Source: DATJMJ01 sp035503915 (GTDB lineage: Bacteria > Actinomycetota > Acidimicrobiia > Acidimicrobiales > Palsa-688). Taken from it: a stretch of DNA of 64,000 bases. Positions 32,606 through 41,034 of the stretch are shown piece after piece. The stretch covers positions 1 through 64,000 of the forward strand of contig DATJSU010000010.1 in assembly GCA_035503915.1 (NCBI GenBank). Direction: 5' to 3'. Each line of letters begins with the position of its first letter. Position 1 is the stretch's first letter. The notes beneath the pieces were generated by a model that saw only the letters and a list, made by a program, of their open reading frames with translations, was not told where the DNA came from and made no database searches. The translations under genes and the position numbers were made by a program.

Positions 32606-34604
32606 GCGGGTGCATTATGGCGGCGATTACAACCCTGAGCAGTGGCCTCGGGAGGTCTGGGACGAAGACGTCAAGCTCATGCGGGAAGCAGGCGTCGACC
32701 TCGTCACGGTCGGGGTCTTCTCTTGGGCACAGCTCGAACCGCGCGAGGGTGCCTACACCTTTGGCTGGCTCGAGGAGCTTTTAGACCTGTTGGGCTCCGA
32801 AGGTATCGGCGTGGACCTCGCGACCCCAACCGCTTCTCCTCCGCCCTGGCTCTCGACAAAGTACCCGGACCTTCTCCCAGTCGACTCGAAAGGGGCCCGC
32901 TACAGCCACGGCAGCCGCCAAGCCATTTGCATATTGAACCCTACCTACCGGGAAAAGGCCCGCGACATCGTCTCCCGTTTGGCGGCGGCGGTCGGCGGCC
33001 ATCGAGCCCTGCGGATGTGGCACGTGCACAACGAGTACGCCTGCCATGTCCCTTACTGCTACTGCGCTCGGCACGCAGGCGCGTTCCGTGAATGGCTCAA
33101 GCGGCGCTACGCCTCTTTGGAGGAGCTCAACCAAGCCTGGGGCACGACCTTTTGGAGCCAGACCTACACGGACTGGGACGAGGTGGTGGCGCCGCGCATG
33201 ACGGCAACGTTTGTGAACCCGGGGCTCGACCTCGATTACAAGCGCTTCAGCAGCGACGCGTTCCTCGAGGAGTTCCGAGAAGAGCGTGAGATCCTCAAGC
33301 GCGCGCGGCCGGACTTACCTGTGACGACCAATTTCATGGGGTTCTTCAAGCCGCTCGACTACTTTCGCTGGGCCGCCGAGCTCGACGTCGTCTCGACTGA
33401 CAACTACTCGGACCCTGCCAACCCCGATTGGGCCATGGAGAGCGCCATGCATTACGACCTTGTGCGAGGGCTCAACAAGCGCGTCCCATGGATGGTTATG
33501 GAGCAGGCCAGCTCCCGGGTCAACTGGCGGCCCCACAATTCCGCCAAGCGTCCCGGCGAGATGCGGGCGATGAGCTACCAAGCCGTGGCGCGGGGAGCGA
33601 GCTCAGTGCTGTTCTTCCAGTGGCGCGCGTCGAGGGCGGGAGCGGAGAAGTTCCATTCTGCGATGCTCCCCCACGCCGGCACGTCCTCTCCGGTGTGGGC
33701 AGATGTTGCCGCGCTCGGCAAAGAGCTCGAGGACCTTGATGGGCTCCAAGGTTTGGCTGTCCAAGCGAAGGTGGCCATGCTTTTCAGCTGGCCCAACTGG
33801 TGGGCGGTCGAAGCCCCCGCCCAACCGGCGAACGACTTGAGGCTTGCCGACCAGTTGCGCTGGCTATACCAGCCCTTGTACCAAAGCGGCGTCACCGTTG
33901 ATTTTTGCAGCCCCGATGAGCCACTTGACAACTACGAAGTGGTGCTCGTGCCGAGCTTGTACCTCCTCAGCGAGGAACAAGGCGTAAGGCTTGCCTCATA
34001 TGTAGAACGGGGCGGCACAGTCGTAACGTCATTTTGGTCTGGCATCGTGGACGAGCATGATGCGGTGCGCCTTGGCCCCTACGGCGGGCCGTTGCGGGTG
34101 ATCATGGGTTGCGACGTTCTCGAGATTTGTCCCCTGCCGCCCAGCGAACCGGTGCAGCTGCAGTGGGAGGACGGGCACGTGTCAGCGGCAAGTTACTGGG
34201 CGGACATCGCGACCGAGAGCGGCGGGCGCGTGCTCGCCTACGTTGCCGACGGCCCCTGGTCGGGCAGGCCGCTCGTCTTCGAAACAACGTATGGCAAAGG
34301 CCGGTCATATTACCTTGGCACGAAGCTCGACGCGAGCGGGCTCTCCTGGATTTACGAGCAAGTGCCTGCTCTGCGCGCTTGGCACGGGTTCGGCACGACT
34401 GGTCAAGGTGTGGAGCGCGTCGTAAGGGCCTCGTCGAGCCGCACTTACGAGTTCCTCATCAACTACGCACCGCAAAGGCGCACGGTCCAGGTTGCACCCG
34501 GGGGTTTCGACATCTTGGGACAGGCTGAGGTGGGCGAACGGGTAACTCTGCCGCCCGCGGGGGTTGCTATTATCCGCCGACCAGGAGCTCGCCAGTTTGC
34601 CTGA
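32598..34604 (+). CDS. Beta-galactosidase, glycoside hydrolase family 42
   Basis: A 668-residue GH42 enzyme that removes terminal beta-galactose. It opens VHYGGDYNPEQWP, the family hallmark. The catalytic acid/base is E146 in WHVHNEYACH and the nucleophile E302 in WMVMEQASS. Cysteines C111, C149, C154 and C156 match the zinc cluster of many GH42 enzymes. There is no signal peptide, so it acts on sugars already imported. GTG 32598 overlaps the permease stop and the following GH2 gene starts at its own stop. Confidence 0.92.
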   Translation: MSERVHYGGDYNPEQWPREVWDEDVKLMREAGVDLVTVGVFSWAQLEPREGAYTFGWLEELLDLLGSEGIGVDLATPTASPPPWLSTKYPDLLPVDSKGARYSHGSRQAICILNPTYREKARDIVSRLAAAVGGHRALRMWHVHNEYACHVPYCYCARHAGAFREWLKRRYASLEELNQAWGTTFWSQTYTDWDEVVAPRMTATFVNPGLDLDYKRFSSDAFLEEFREEREILKRARPDLPVTTNFMGFFKPLDYFRWAAELDVVSTDNYSDPANPDWAMESAMHYDLVRGLNKRVPWMVMEQASSRVNWRPHNSAKRPGEMRAMSYQAVARGASSVLFFQWRASRAGAEKFHSAMLPHAGTSSPVWADVAALGKELEDLDGLQGLAVQAKVAMLFSWPNWWAVEAPAQPANDLRLADQLRWLYQPLYQSGVTVDFCSPDEPLDNYEVVLVPSLYLLSEEQGVRLASYVERGGTVVTSFWSGIVDEHDAVRLGPYGGPLRVIMGCDVLEICPLPPSEPVQLQWEDGHVSAASYWADIATESGGRVLAYVADGPWSGRPLVFETTYGKGRSYYLGTKLDASGLSWIYEQVPALRAWHGFGTTGQGVERVVRASSSRTYEFLINYAPQRRTVQVAPGGFDILGQAEVGERVTLPPAGVAIIRRPGARQFA

Positions 34605-37600
34605 GGACTGGGAGGACCCGGCCGTCCTCGAACGTGGGCGCCTGAGGCCACGAACGTCGTTTGCCCCTTACCCAGACATCGAGCAGGCGCGGTCGTTCGA
34701 CCCGTTGCTCTCAAGTAATTTCCGCTCGCTGTCGGGGGTCTGGCGGTTCCTCCTCGCCGCCAGGCCGTCGGCCGTCGCCGCCGATTTTGCCGCTACAAGC
34801 CTTGACGACAGCACTTGGGGGACCATCCCCGTGCCGTCCCACTGGCAGCTCCACGGCTATGGGAGGCCTCAGTACACCAACGTCGTCTACCCCTTCCCGG
34901 TCGACCCGCCCCGTGTCCCCTCGGACAACCCGACAGGCGTCTACCGGGTGGAGGTTGACCTCCCGGCGGAATGGGCCGGCAAAGGTTCTCTTCATCTCCG
35001 CTTCGAAGGCGTCGACAGTGCTATGCACGTGTTCTGGAACGGTACCGCTGTCGGTTACAGCCAGGGCAGCCGGGTGCCGGCTGAGTTCGACGTTTCGGGC
35101 TTGGCGCGCCCTGGCCGCAATGTCTTGGCGGTGCTCGTCTACCAATGGTCCGACGGGAGCTATCTCGAAGACCAGGACATGTGGTGGCTTTCTGGGATCT
35201 TCAGAGAGGTGTCCCTGCTTTGGAGGCCCCCCACCTATCTCGCGGACGTCGTCGTAGATAACCGCTTCGACCCTTTGACAGGCGCCGGCACCGCCGTGCT
35301 GAGGGTGCTCGTCGGGGGCGCCGTGGCAACAGATCTCTTGGTGAGAGCTGAGATCCTCGACGGCGAGGCGCCTGTGGGGACTGCTGAGGCGCGCGTTGGC
35401 CCCCGAGAGGTTGAGCTCGTGCTCGACTGTGGCCAAGTAGTACCTTGGTCGGCCGAAAACCCCAAGCTTTACCAGCTCGCAGTCTCGCTCGGCACAACCT
35501 CCGGAGAGGTCCACGAGGCCACGTCACTGCGAATTGGCTTTTGCCACGTCGAAATAAAAAGGGGCCTCCTTTGCCTGAACGGGGCTCCGATAACCCTCCG
35601 GGGGGTCAACCGCCATGAGTTCTGCCCCGACCATGGTCGCGCGCTGCCCCTATCTGCGATGGTTAGTGATGTAATTGCGATGAAGAGGCACAACGTCAAC
35701 GCGGTCCGCACCTCGCATTACCCACCCGACCCTCGTTTTTTGGACCTTTGTGACCTCTACGGGCTCTATGTGGTCGACGAGGCGGACCTCGAGTGCCATG
35801 GTATGGAAGCGGTGGGCCGGGGTGACGAGCTCTCCGATGACCCCGTCTGGCTCCCCGCCTACCTAGACAGGTTGGAGCGGATGATCGCTCGCGACAGGAA
35901 CCACCCGAGCATTATTTTCTGGTCGCTCGGCAACGAATCAGGGTGGGGGCGGAACCATGTTGCGATGGCGAAGCGGGCAAGACAGCTTGACTCGGCCCGT
36001 TTGTTGCATTACGAGCGGTGCCCAGGCGCCGAGGTGACCGATGTTTATGCCTCGATGTACAACCATCCCGACCAGTTCGCCGAACTGGGTAGGCAGGTCG
36101 AACTTGACAAGCCGCACATCCTCACCGAGTACGGCCACGCGATGGGCAATGGCCCCGGGAGCTTCAAGGAGTACTGGGAGATAATAGAGCGGTACCCCCG
36201 GTTGCAGGGCGGGTTCGTCTGGGAGTGGCTCGACCATGGGCTGCGCTTCCCTGGGGGTACGCGGCCCGCTGCGTTCGCCTACGGCGGCGATTTTGCTGAT
36301 GAGCCCAACGACGGCAACTTCGTGATCGACGGCCTACTTTTCCCTGACCGCCACCCTTCGCCGGCTTTGGCCGAGCTGACCAAGGCGCAGCAACCGGTCC
36401 GGGTCAGTTTGGCGAGGCCGGACGGCAAGTTAGCGCTGCCTCCGAAGTTGCCCGTAGTGGCACTGGAGGTGCACAACTACTTTGACTTCACATCACTAGG
36501 GCAGCTCCAGGGGACCTGGTGCCTGCTCCGAGAGGGAGAGGTTGTTGCGGCGGGCGAGCTCGGGGTTCTAAATGCCGCGCCGGGTACGACGCAAATTGTC
36601 GAAGCCGGCCCTTTGCCACCGGTACAGGGAGAAGCTGTCTTGGACGTTTCCCTGCGGTTGCGGGCAGCCACCAATTGGGCACCTGCGGGCCACGAGGTTG
36701 CCTGGGAACAGTTCGTGCTGCCAAGTGCTCCCACGTCGAGGGCCCGGCGCAAAGGTGGCGCGAGGCCCGTAGCGCTGCACGAGAACGGCGAGGAACTTGT
36801 TGTTTCGGCGCCCGGGTGGGAGGCACGCATCACCGGTGGTTGGCTTGTGTCGTGGCGGGCCAACGGGGAGGAGATCCTCGACCGAGCCCCCCAGCTCGAG
36901 CTGTGGCGAGCACCGATAGATAATGACCGGCTCGCCCTCTGGGTCCCGGCAGTTGCTGACGATTGGGCGAGGGCTGGTCTCCACCGGTTAGGGAACCGCG
37001 TCGGCAGCGTCGAGGTCGCCCGGCGAGGACCTCTGACCGAGGTTGTCGTCACGACACGGGTTGCCGCCGCCGCTTCAGCTTGGGGCTTGAGCTGCACTTA
37101 CCGCTACCTTTTTGACAGGGACGGCCAACTCGCAGTCGTTGTCGACGGAGCCCCGGACGGCGACGCGCCGAGCACGTTCGCCCGGTTAGGCCTAGTAACG
37201 GCCCTCGCGCCGCGCTTTTGCTCGGTCGTGTGGTACGGGCTCGGGCCTCATGAGACATACCCCGACTCCAAGGCGGCAGGTCGGCTCGGCCGCCATTGTG
37301 CGCAGGTGGACGACCTCGAGACTCCTTACGTGAGGCCTCAAGAAAACGGCCAGCGCAGCGAGGTGCGTTGGTTCCAGCTTTCAGATGGGCACAGTGGAGT
37401 TGCCATTGTGGGGGACCAGCTGTTCGGTTTTAGCGCTCATCGCTGGTCGACCGCTCGGTTGGCGGCCGCCAGCCACCGTGATGAGCTCGTCCCTGAGCCG
37501 AGGTTGTGGTTGCACCTCGACCACCGCCAGCATGGGCTGGGGTCGGCGACTTGCGGGCCGGGCCCGCTCGAGCAGTACGTGCTCCAGAGCGCGCCCTTCA

Positions 37601-37695
37601 GCTTCGGGTTCGGCTTTCGGGCGCTTTCGCCGCTCGCAGTTGACCCAGGCCAGGCGGCAGGTGAGCTGCGCAGCTTCCTCGCTGAGGCTACCTAA
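34597..37695 (+). CDS. lacZ: Beta-galactosidase, glycoside hydrolase family 2 (LacZ type)
   Basis: A 1032-residue GH2 enzyme, close to the 1023 residues of E. coli LacZ. It begins DWEDPAVLERGRLRPRTSF and carries PYPD, as LacZ does. Domain order is sugar-binding, immunoglobulin-like, TIM barrel, second Ig-like and the C-terminal beta-sandwich. Acid/base near residue 447 in FWSLGNESGWG; nucleophile near 511 in ILTEYGHAMGNG. TTG 34597 is chosen because it overlaps the GH42 stop and AGGAG lies just before it; an earlier TTG at 34564 would add 11 residues. Two different beta-galactosidases in one operon suggest different linkages or chain lengths. Confidence 0.92.
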   Translation: MPEDWEDPAVLERGRLRPRTSFAPYPDIEQARSFDPLLSSNFRSLSGVWRFLLAARPSAVAADFAATSLDDSTWGTIPVPSHWQLHGYGRPQYTNVVYPFPVDPPRVPSDNPTGVYRVEVDLPAEWAGKGSLHLRFEGVDSAMHVFWNGTAVGYSQGSRVPAEFDVSGLARPGRNVLAVLVYQWSDGSYLEDQDMWWLSGIFREVSLLWRPPTYLADVVVDNRFDPLTGAGTAVLRVLVGGAVATDLLVRAEILDGEAPVGTAEARVGPREVELVLDCGQVVPWSAENPKLYQLAVSLGTTSGEVHEATSLRIGFCHVEIKRGLLCLNGAPITLRGVNRHEFCPDHGRALPLSAMVSDVIAMKRHNVNAVRTSHYPPDPRFLDLCDLYGLYVVDEADLECHGMEAVGRGDELSDDPVWLPAYLDRLERMIARDRNHPSIIFWSLGNESGWGRNHVAMAKRARQLDSARLLHYERCPGAEVTDVYASMYNHPDQFAELGRQVELDKPHILTEYGHAMGNGPGSFKEYWEIIERYPRLQGGFVWEWLDHGLRFPGGTRPAAFAYGGDFADEPNDGNFVIDGLLFPDRHPSPALAELTKAQQPVRVSLARPDGKLALPPKLPVVALEVHNYFDFTSLGQLQGTWCLLREGEVVAAGELGVLNAAPGTTQIVEAGPLPPVQGEAVLDVSLRLRAATNWAPAGHEVAWEQFVLPSAPTSRARRKGGARPVALHENGEELVVSAPGWEARITGGWLVSWRANGEEILDRAPQLELWRAPIDNDRLALWVPAVADDWARAGLHRLGNRVGSVEVARRGPLTEVVVTTRVAAAASAWGLSCTYRYLFDRDGQLAVVVDGAPDGDAPSTFARLGLVTALAPRFCSVVWYGLGPHETYPDSKAAGRLGRHCAQVDDLETPYVRPQENGQRSEVRWFQLSDGHSGVAIVGDQLFGFSAHRWSTARLAAASHRDELVPEPRLWLHLDHRQHGLGSATCGPGPLEQYVLQSAPFSFGFGFRALSPLAVDPGQAAGELRSFLAEAT

Positions 37696-37749
37696 AACTT
37701 TCGATCACCACTCGTACGCTTCACGCGTGCGGCAAGGGCCGGTGTGGGC

Positions 37750-37768
37750 GTAGTTTGGGTGAAACTAC
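37750..37768. promoter_or_regulatory. Inverted repeat upstream of xylA, possible operator
   Basis: GTAGTTT-GGGTG-AAACTAC: perfect 7-bp arms with a five-base centre, ending 18 bases before the xylose isomerase ATG and just ahead of its ribosome site. Position between likely promoter and start suits a repressor site or a short leader hairpin. Confidence 0.45.
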
Positions 37769-37786
37769 CAGGACGGGGAGGTTCTC

Positions 37787-38962
37787 ATGAGCGACTCCTT
37801 CACACCCACGCGTGAAGATCATTTCAGCTTCGGCCTTTGGACGGTTGGCTGGCAGGGGCGCGACCCCTTCGGCGAAGCCACTCGGCCACCCCTGGACCCA
37901 GTGGTCTCGGTGCACAAGTTGGCCGAGCTGGGCGCGTGGGGGGTTACCTTCCACGATGACGACTTGATCCCCTTCGGCTCGGGCTCGGCAGCAAGGGAGG
38001 CCGCTATCAAGAGGTTCCGGTCTGCGCTCGACGAAACAGGGATCGTCGTCGAGATGATGACCACCAACTTGTTCACTCACCCGGTGTTCAAGGAGGGCGC
38101 TTTCACAGCCAACGACCGGTCCGTGCGCCGCTTCGCGCTCCGCAAGACGATACGCAACATCGACCTTGCCGCCGAGCTCGGTGCGCAGATTTACGTCGCC
38201 TGGGGTGGGCGTGAAGGTGCGGAGTCAGACGCCGCCAAGGACGTGCGTGCGGCGCTCGCCCGGATGAAAGAGGCCTTTGATGCGCTTTGCGCTTACGTGC
38301 GTGAGCGTGGCTACAACATCCGCTTCGCCATCGAGCCAAAGCCCAATGAGCCGCGCGGGGACATCCTCCTGCCGACGATCGGCCACGCGTTGGCATTTAT
38401 CAACGAGCTGGACCACCCCGAGATGGTGGGCCTCAACCCCGAGGTCGGTCACGAGACCATGGCCGGGTTGAACGTTATGCACGGGTACGCGCAAGCACTT
38501 TGGTCGAAGAAGTTGTTCCACATCGACCTAAACGGCCAGCACGGCCTCAAGTACGACCAGGACCTGCGCTTCGGCGCGGCCGACATCAAGAGCTCCTTCT
38601 TCTTGGTTGACCTGCTCGAGTCTGCTGGCTACGAAGGCGCTAAGCATTTTGACTTCAAACCGCTACGGTCCGAGGCCCCAGAAGGTGTCTGGGTCTCGGC
38701 TGCGGCGTGCATGAGGACTTACCTGATACTCCAGGCAAAGGCGCGGGCTTGGCGCTCTGACCCCGAGGTACGAGAAGCCATGGCCGCGGCGGGTGTGCAG
38801 GAGCTCGCTCAGCCGACCCTCGGGGCCGGCGAGGCTCTCGCCGATTTTCTTGCTGACCGCTCCGCCTATGAGGAATTTGATGCGGAGGCTGCAGGTAAGA
38901 GGGCCACGAACATCGAGCGCCTCGACCAGTTGGCGCTCGACCACATTTTTGGCGTGCGCTAA
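37787..38962 (+). CDS. xylA: Xylose isomerase
   Basis: A 391-residue class I-type xylose isomerase (D-xylose to D-xylulose, also glucose to fructose), matching the ~390-residue actinobacterial enzymes. Opening SFGLWTVGWQGRDPFGEATR, catalytic His in GVTFHDDDL, WGGREG, the metal and substrate residues in IEPKPNEPRGD, and NPEVGHETMAGLN and HIDLNGQHG. GGGGAGG precedes the ATG. No xylulose kinase gene lies nearby. Its stop overlaps the stop of the convergent YceI gene by four bases. Confidence 0.95.
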   Translation: MSDSFTPTREDHFSFGLWTVGWQGRDPFGEATRPPLDPVVSVHKLAELGAWGVTFHDDDLIPFGSGSAAREAAIKRFRSALDETGIVVEMMTTNLFTHPVFKEGAFTANDRSVRRFALRKTIRNIDLAAELGAQIYVAWGGREGAESDAAKDVRAALARMKEAFDALCAYVRERGYNIRFAIEPKPNEPRGDILLPTIGHALAFINELDHPEMVGLNPEVGHETMAGLNVMHGYAQALWSKKLFHIDLNGQHGLKYDQDLRFGAADIKSSFFLVDLLESAGYEGAKHFDFKPLRSEAPEGVWVSAAACMRTYLILQAKARAWRSDPEVREAMAAAGVQELAQPTLGAGEALADFLADRSAYEEFDAEAAGKRATNIERLDQLALDHIFGVR

Positions 38963-39957
38963 GGGGTAGCTGGGTCAGCCTTTGGGACCGAGAGCGGGGG
39001 GACCGTCGTGCTCGGTACGGTTATCGGGCCACCTGGGCCCTCGCCAGGCGCGCCGCCTGGGAACGCGTGGTGCGCGCCACCCGGGGACTTTCCGTGCTCC
39101 CCCCCTGGGAACGCGTGGTGCCCGCCACCCGGGAACGGTCCGGAGCTGCTCACGGAGGTGGTCTTTACTGCCGCGTTACCGGCGGCCTTTGTGAGGTGCA
39201 GCAACACTTCTAGGATCCCGTGGTCCTGGGTGGTCACAAAGCCCGTAAAGCTCGGGTTGGCGATGTCCCAGTTCTCAAAGACGATGTTGATGTCTGCCAG
39301 GACGTAGATGCTCGAGCCGAGCCTCTCGGCAGAAAGCGTAAACGTCACTGGCTTGGTGACGCCGTGCATCGTCAAGTCGCCGGTGGCTTGATAGCTCTTG
39401 GTCTGCCCGCCGGCGGGGATGGCCCCGAGCAGGACCGGCTGCGCCAGTGCGAAGCTCGCGGTCGGATAGGTGGCGACGTCCATGATCCGCCCATCAAATT
39501 GGGCGTTCCGTTGTGGTTGGTCGCTGACAACGCTCGCCATATCCGCGGTAAACGAAGCCTTTGTCACCGAAGCGCCCGAAATAGTGAGCGCCCCCCATAC
39601 CTTGCTCGTTCGCCCAACGGCTGTCGACTGCTGGCCGACAAGGACCTCTTGTACCCGGTAGCCGACGACCGAGCCGGTGCCGACGTTCCATTTCCCAGGC
39701 AAGGCAAGGGCACCGGTCAATTTCGCTTTCGACGAGCTGGCCGCACCGGCGCCGGTCGTAGACGAAGGGGAGCCTGCATTGGCTGTTGTCCTGCGCGACG
39801 CGGGCGGCAGCGACAACTTTGCCGGCGCAGGTCCCTCGATGAAATGGATGAAGACAAAAGGCCCGGCAACTCCGAGCACTACGAGGACAGCGGCTCCCGC
39901 TAAAATCCAAGGCGCCAACCTTCGGCGGCGCGGCGTAGCTGTCGGCTTGGACGGCAC
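38959..39957 (-). CDS. Membrane-anchored YceI-family protein with His-rich repeat tail
   Basis: A 332-residue protein. An N-terminal transmembrane anchor (WILAGAAVLVVLGVAGPFVFIHF), a Ser/Ala/Thr linker, then the YceI lipocalin-like domain at about residues 80-265: GKWNVGTGSVVGYRV, STAVGRTSKVWGALT, DVATYPTASF and DLTMHGVTKPVTF. YceI domains bind polyisoprenoid lipids. The C-terminus has two copies of a 16-residue repeat with HHAFPGG and a third partial copy, then a Pro-rich end. The His-rich tail could bind metal; that is inference. Start GTG or ATG at 39957 follows from the anchor position. Confidence 0.85.
   Translation of the reverse strand: MPSKPTATPRRRRLAPWILAGAAVLVVLGVAGPFVFIHFIEGPAPAKLSLPPASRRTTANAGSPSSTTGAGAASSSKAKLTGALALPGKWNVGTGSVVGYRVQEVLVGQQSTAVGRTSKVWGALTISGASVTKASFTADMASVVSDQPQRNAQFDGRIMDVATYPTASFALAQPVLLGAIPAGGQTKSYQATGDLTMHGVTKPVTFTLSAERLGSSIYVLADINIVFENWDIANPSFTGFVTTQDHGILEVLLHLTKAAGNAAVKTTSVSSSGPFPGGGHHAFPGGEHGKSPGGAHHAFPGGAPGEGPGGPITVPSTTVPPLSVPKADPATP
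39057..39135. repeat. 48-bp-period tandem repeat coding for the HHAFPGG units
   Basis: Two copies of a 31-base block (39057-39087 and 39105-39135) spaced exactly 48 bases apart and differing at two or three positions. They encode the repeated His-rich segments of the YceI protein tail; the high identity at DNA level suggests recent duplication. Confidence 0.75.
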
Positions 39958-40346
39958 TGGGATTATCCTTCGCGCCTCAGCTGAGAGCAGGCTGTGAGCC
40001 CCATGGGGACAGCCTTGGAGCGCGTGCCGAGGTCACAGCTCGCACCAAGCGCGCACCCGAGGCGCTGTCAGAACCGAGGCATTGGCTTTGGGCATGCCTT
40101 TAAACTACAAGACCAGGGAAGAGCGCCGCTCGCTTGGCTGGGCGCGCTCGAGGTGAGGCCGGCGCTCTTGGGGCCGCACGTTGCCCTCATCGCGCGCCAC
40201 GGGGCCGATTGGTGGAGGGAAGTGGGGACGGGCGAAGCACCGGGCAGCTACGATTATCTCACAGCGGGCTCACAGCCGGGGCTCAGGTGGTCGTGGGGAC
40301 TGCCAGCCAGGATGGCGACCACCTCACCGAGGAGGCAGTCAGTCAC
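39958..40346. promoter_or_regulatory. Divergent promoter region between the YceI and response-regulator genes
   Basis: About 390 bases with no gene. The two flanking genes point away from each other, so at least two promoters are expected. TAAACT at 40101-40106 is a possible -10 for the two-component operon, with no good -35. GAGGAGG before the response-regulator ATG is its ribosome site. Nothing else stands out. Confidence 0.4.
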
Positions 40347-41030
40347 ATGGCAACAGCTAGCAAGGTACTGGTGGTAGACGACGAACCGTCCATAGTCGAC
40401 TCCGTAGCAACGGTCCTTCGATATGAGGGTTTTGAAGTCGATGTTGCGCACAACGGGCGCAGCGCCTTGCAAAAAGCACAGCAAGGGTCTTTCGACCTGA
40501 TAGTCCTTGACGTGATGCTGCCCGATCTCGACGGGCTCGAGGTAACCCGTCGCATACGTTCCGATGGCCTTGATGTGCCTGTGCTCTTCCTGACTGCCAA
40601 GGCTGACGTGGAGGACCGCATTGCGGGCCTGAGCGTGGGAGGCGACGATTATGTTGCAAAGCCCTTCTCGCTCATGGAGATCGTGGCAAGGGCGAAGGCG
40701 ATACTTCGCCGGCGGGTGCCGACCGAGGAGGACCACCGGCTGTGTTTCTCGGACGTCGTGATGGACGAGGAGACTCACGAAGTTTGGCGCGCGGGCACCT
40801 CGGTCAAGTTGACGGCGACCGAATTCAACCTGTTACGCATCTTTTTGTTGAACCCGCGACGAGTGCTGTCGAAAGACCAGATAATCGACCACGTGTGGCA
40901 CTACGATTTTGGTGGCAACCAGAACATCGTCGAGACCTACGTCCGCTACTTGCGAAAAAAGCTCGAAGCCCTCGGCCCACCGCTTATCCACACGATCCGC
41001 TTGGTCGGTTATGTGATGCGCGAGGGGTAG
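40347..41030 (+). CDS. OmpR-family response regulator (MprA/TcrA-like)
   Basis: A 227-residue regulator. Receiver: VVDDEPSIVDS, phospho-acceptor in LIVLDVMLPDLDG, lysine in DDYVAKPFSL. Winged helix: VKLTATEFNLLRIFLLNPRRVLSKDQIIDHVWHYDFGG (quoted in parts: LTATEFNLLRIFLLNP and SKDQIIDHVW), then ETYVRYLRKKLE. ATG 40347 follows GAGGAGG. The sensor kinase starts four bases after its stop. The nearest divergent gene is the YceI protein, a plausible target. Confidence 0.9.
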   Translation: MATASKVLVVDDEPSIVDSVATVLRYEGFEVDVAHNGRSALQKAQQGSFDLIVLDVMLPDLDGLEVTRRIRSDGLDVPVLFLTAKADVEDRIAGLSVGGDDYVAKPFSLMEIVARAKAILRRRVPTEEDHRLCFSDVVMDEETHEVWRAGTSVKLTATEFNLLRIFLLNPRRVLSKDQIIDHVWHYDFGGNQNIVETYVRYLRKKLEALGPPLIHTIRLVGYVMREG

Positions 41031-41034
41031 GCCA

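Noticed and set aside
39057..39135. Repeat array considered as CRISPR or mobile-element repeat
   Set aside because: Only two near-identical blocks, in frame within the YceI gene, encoding repeated peptide units; no spacers or cas genes.
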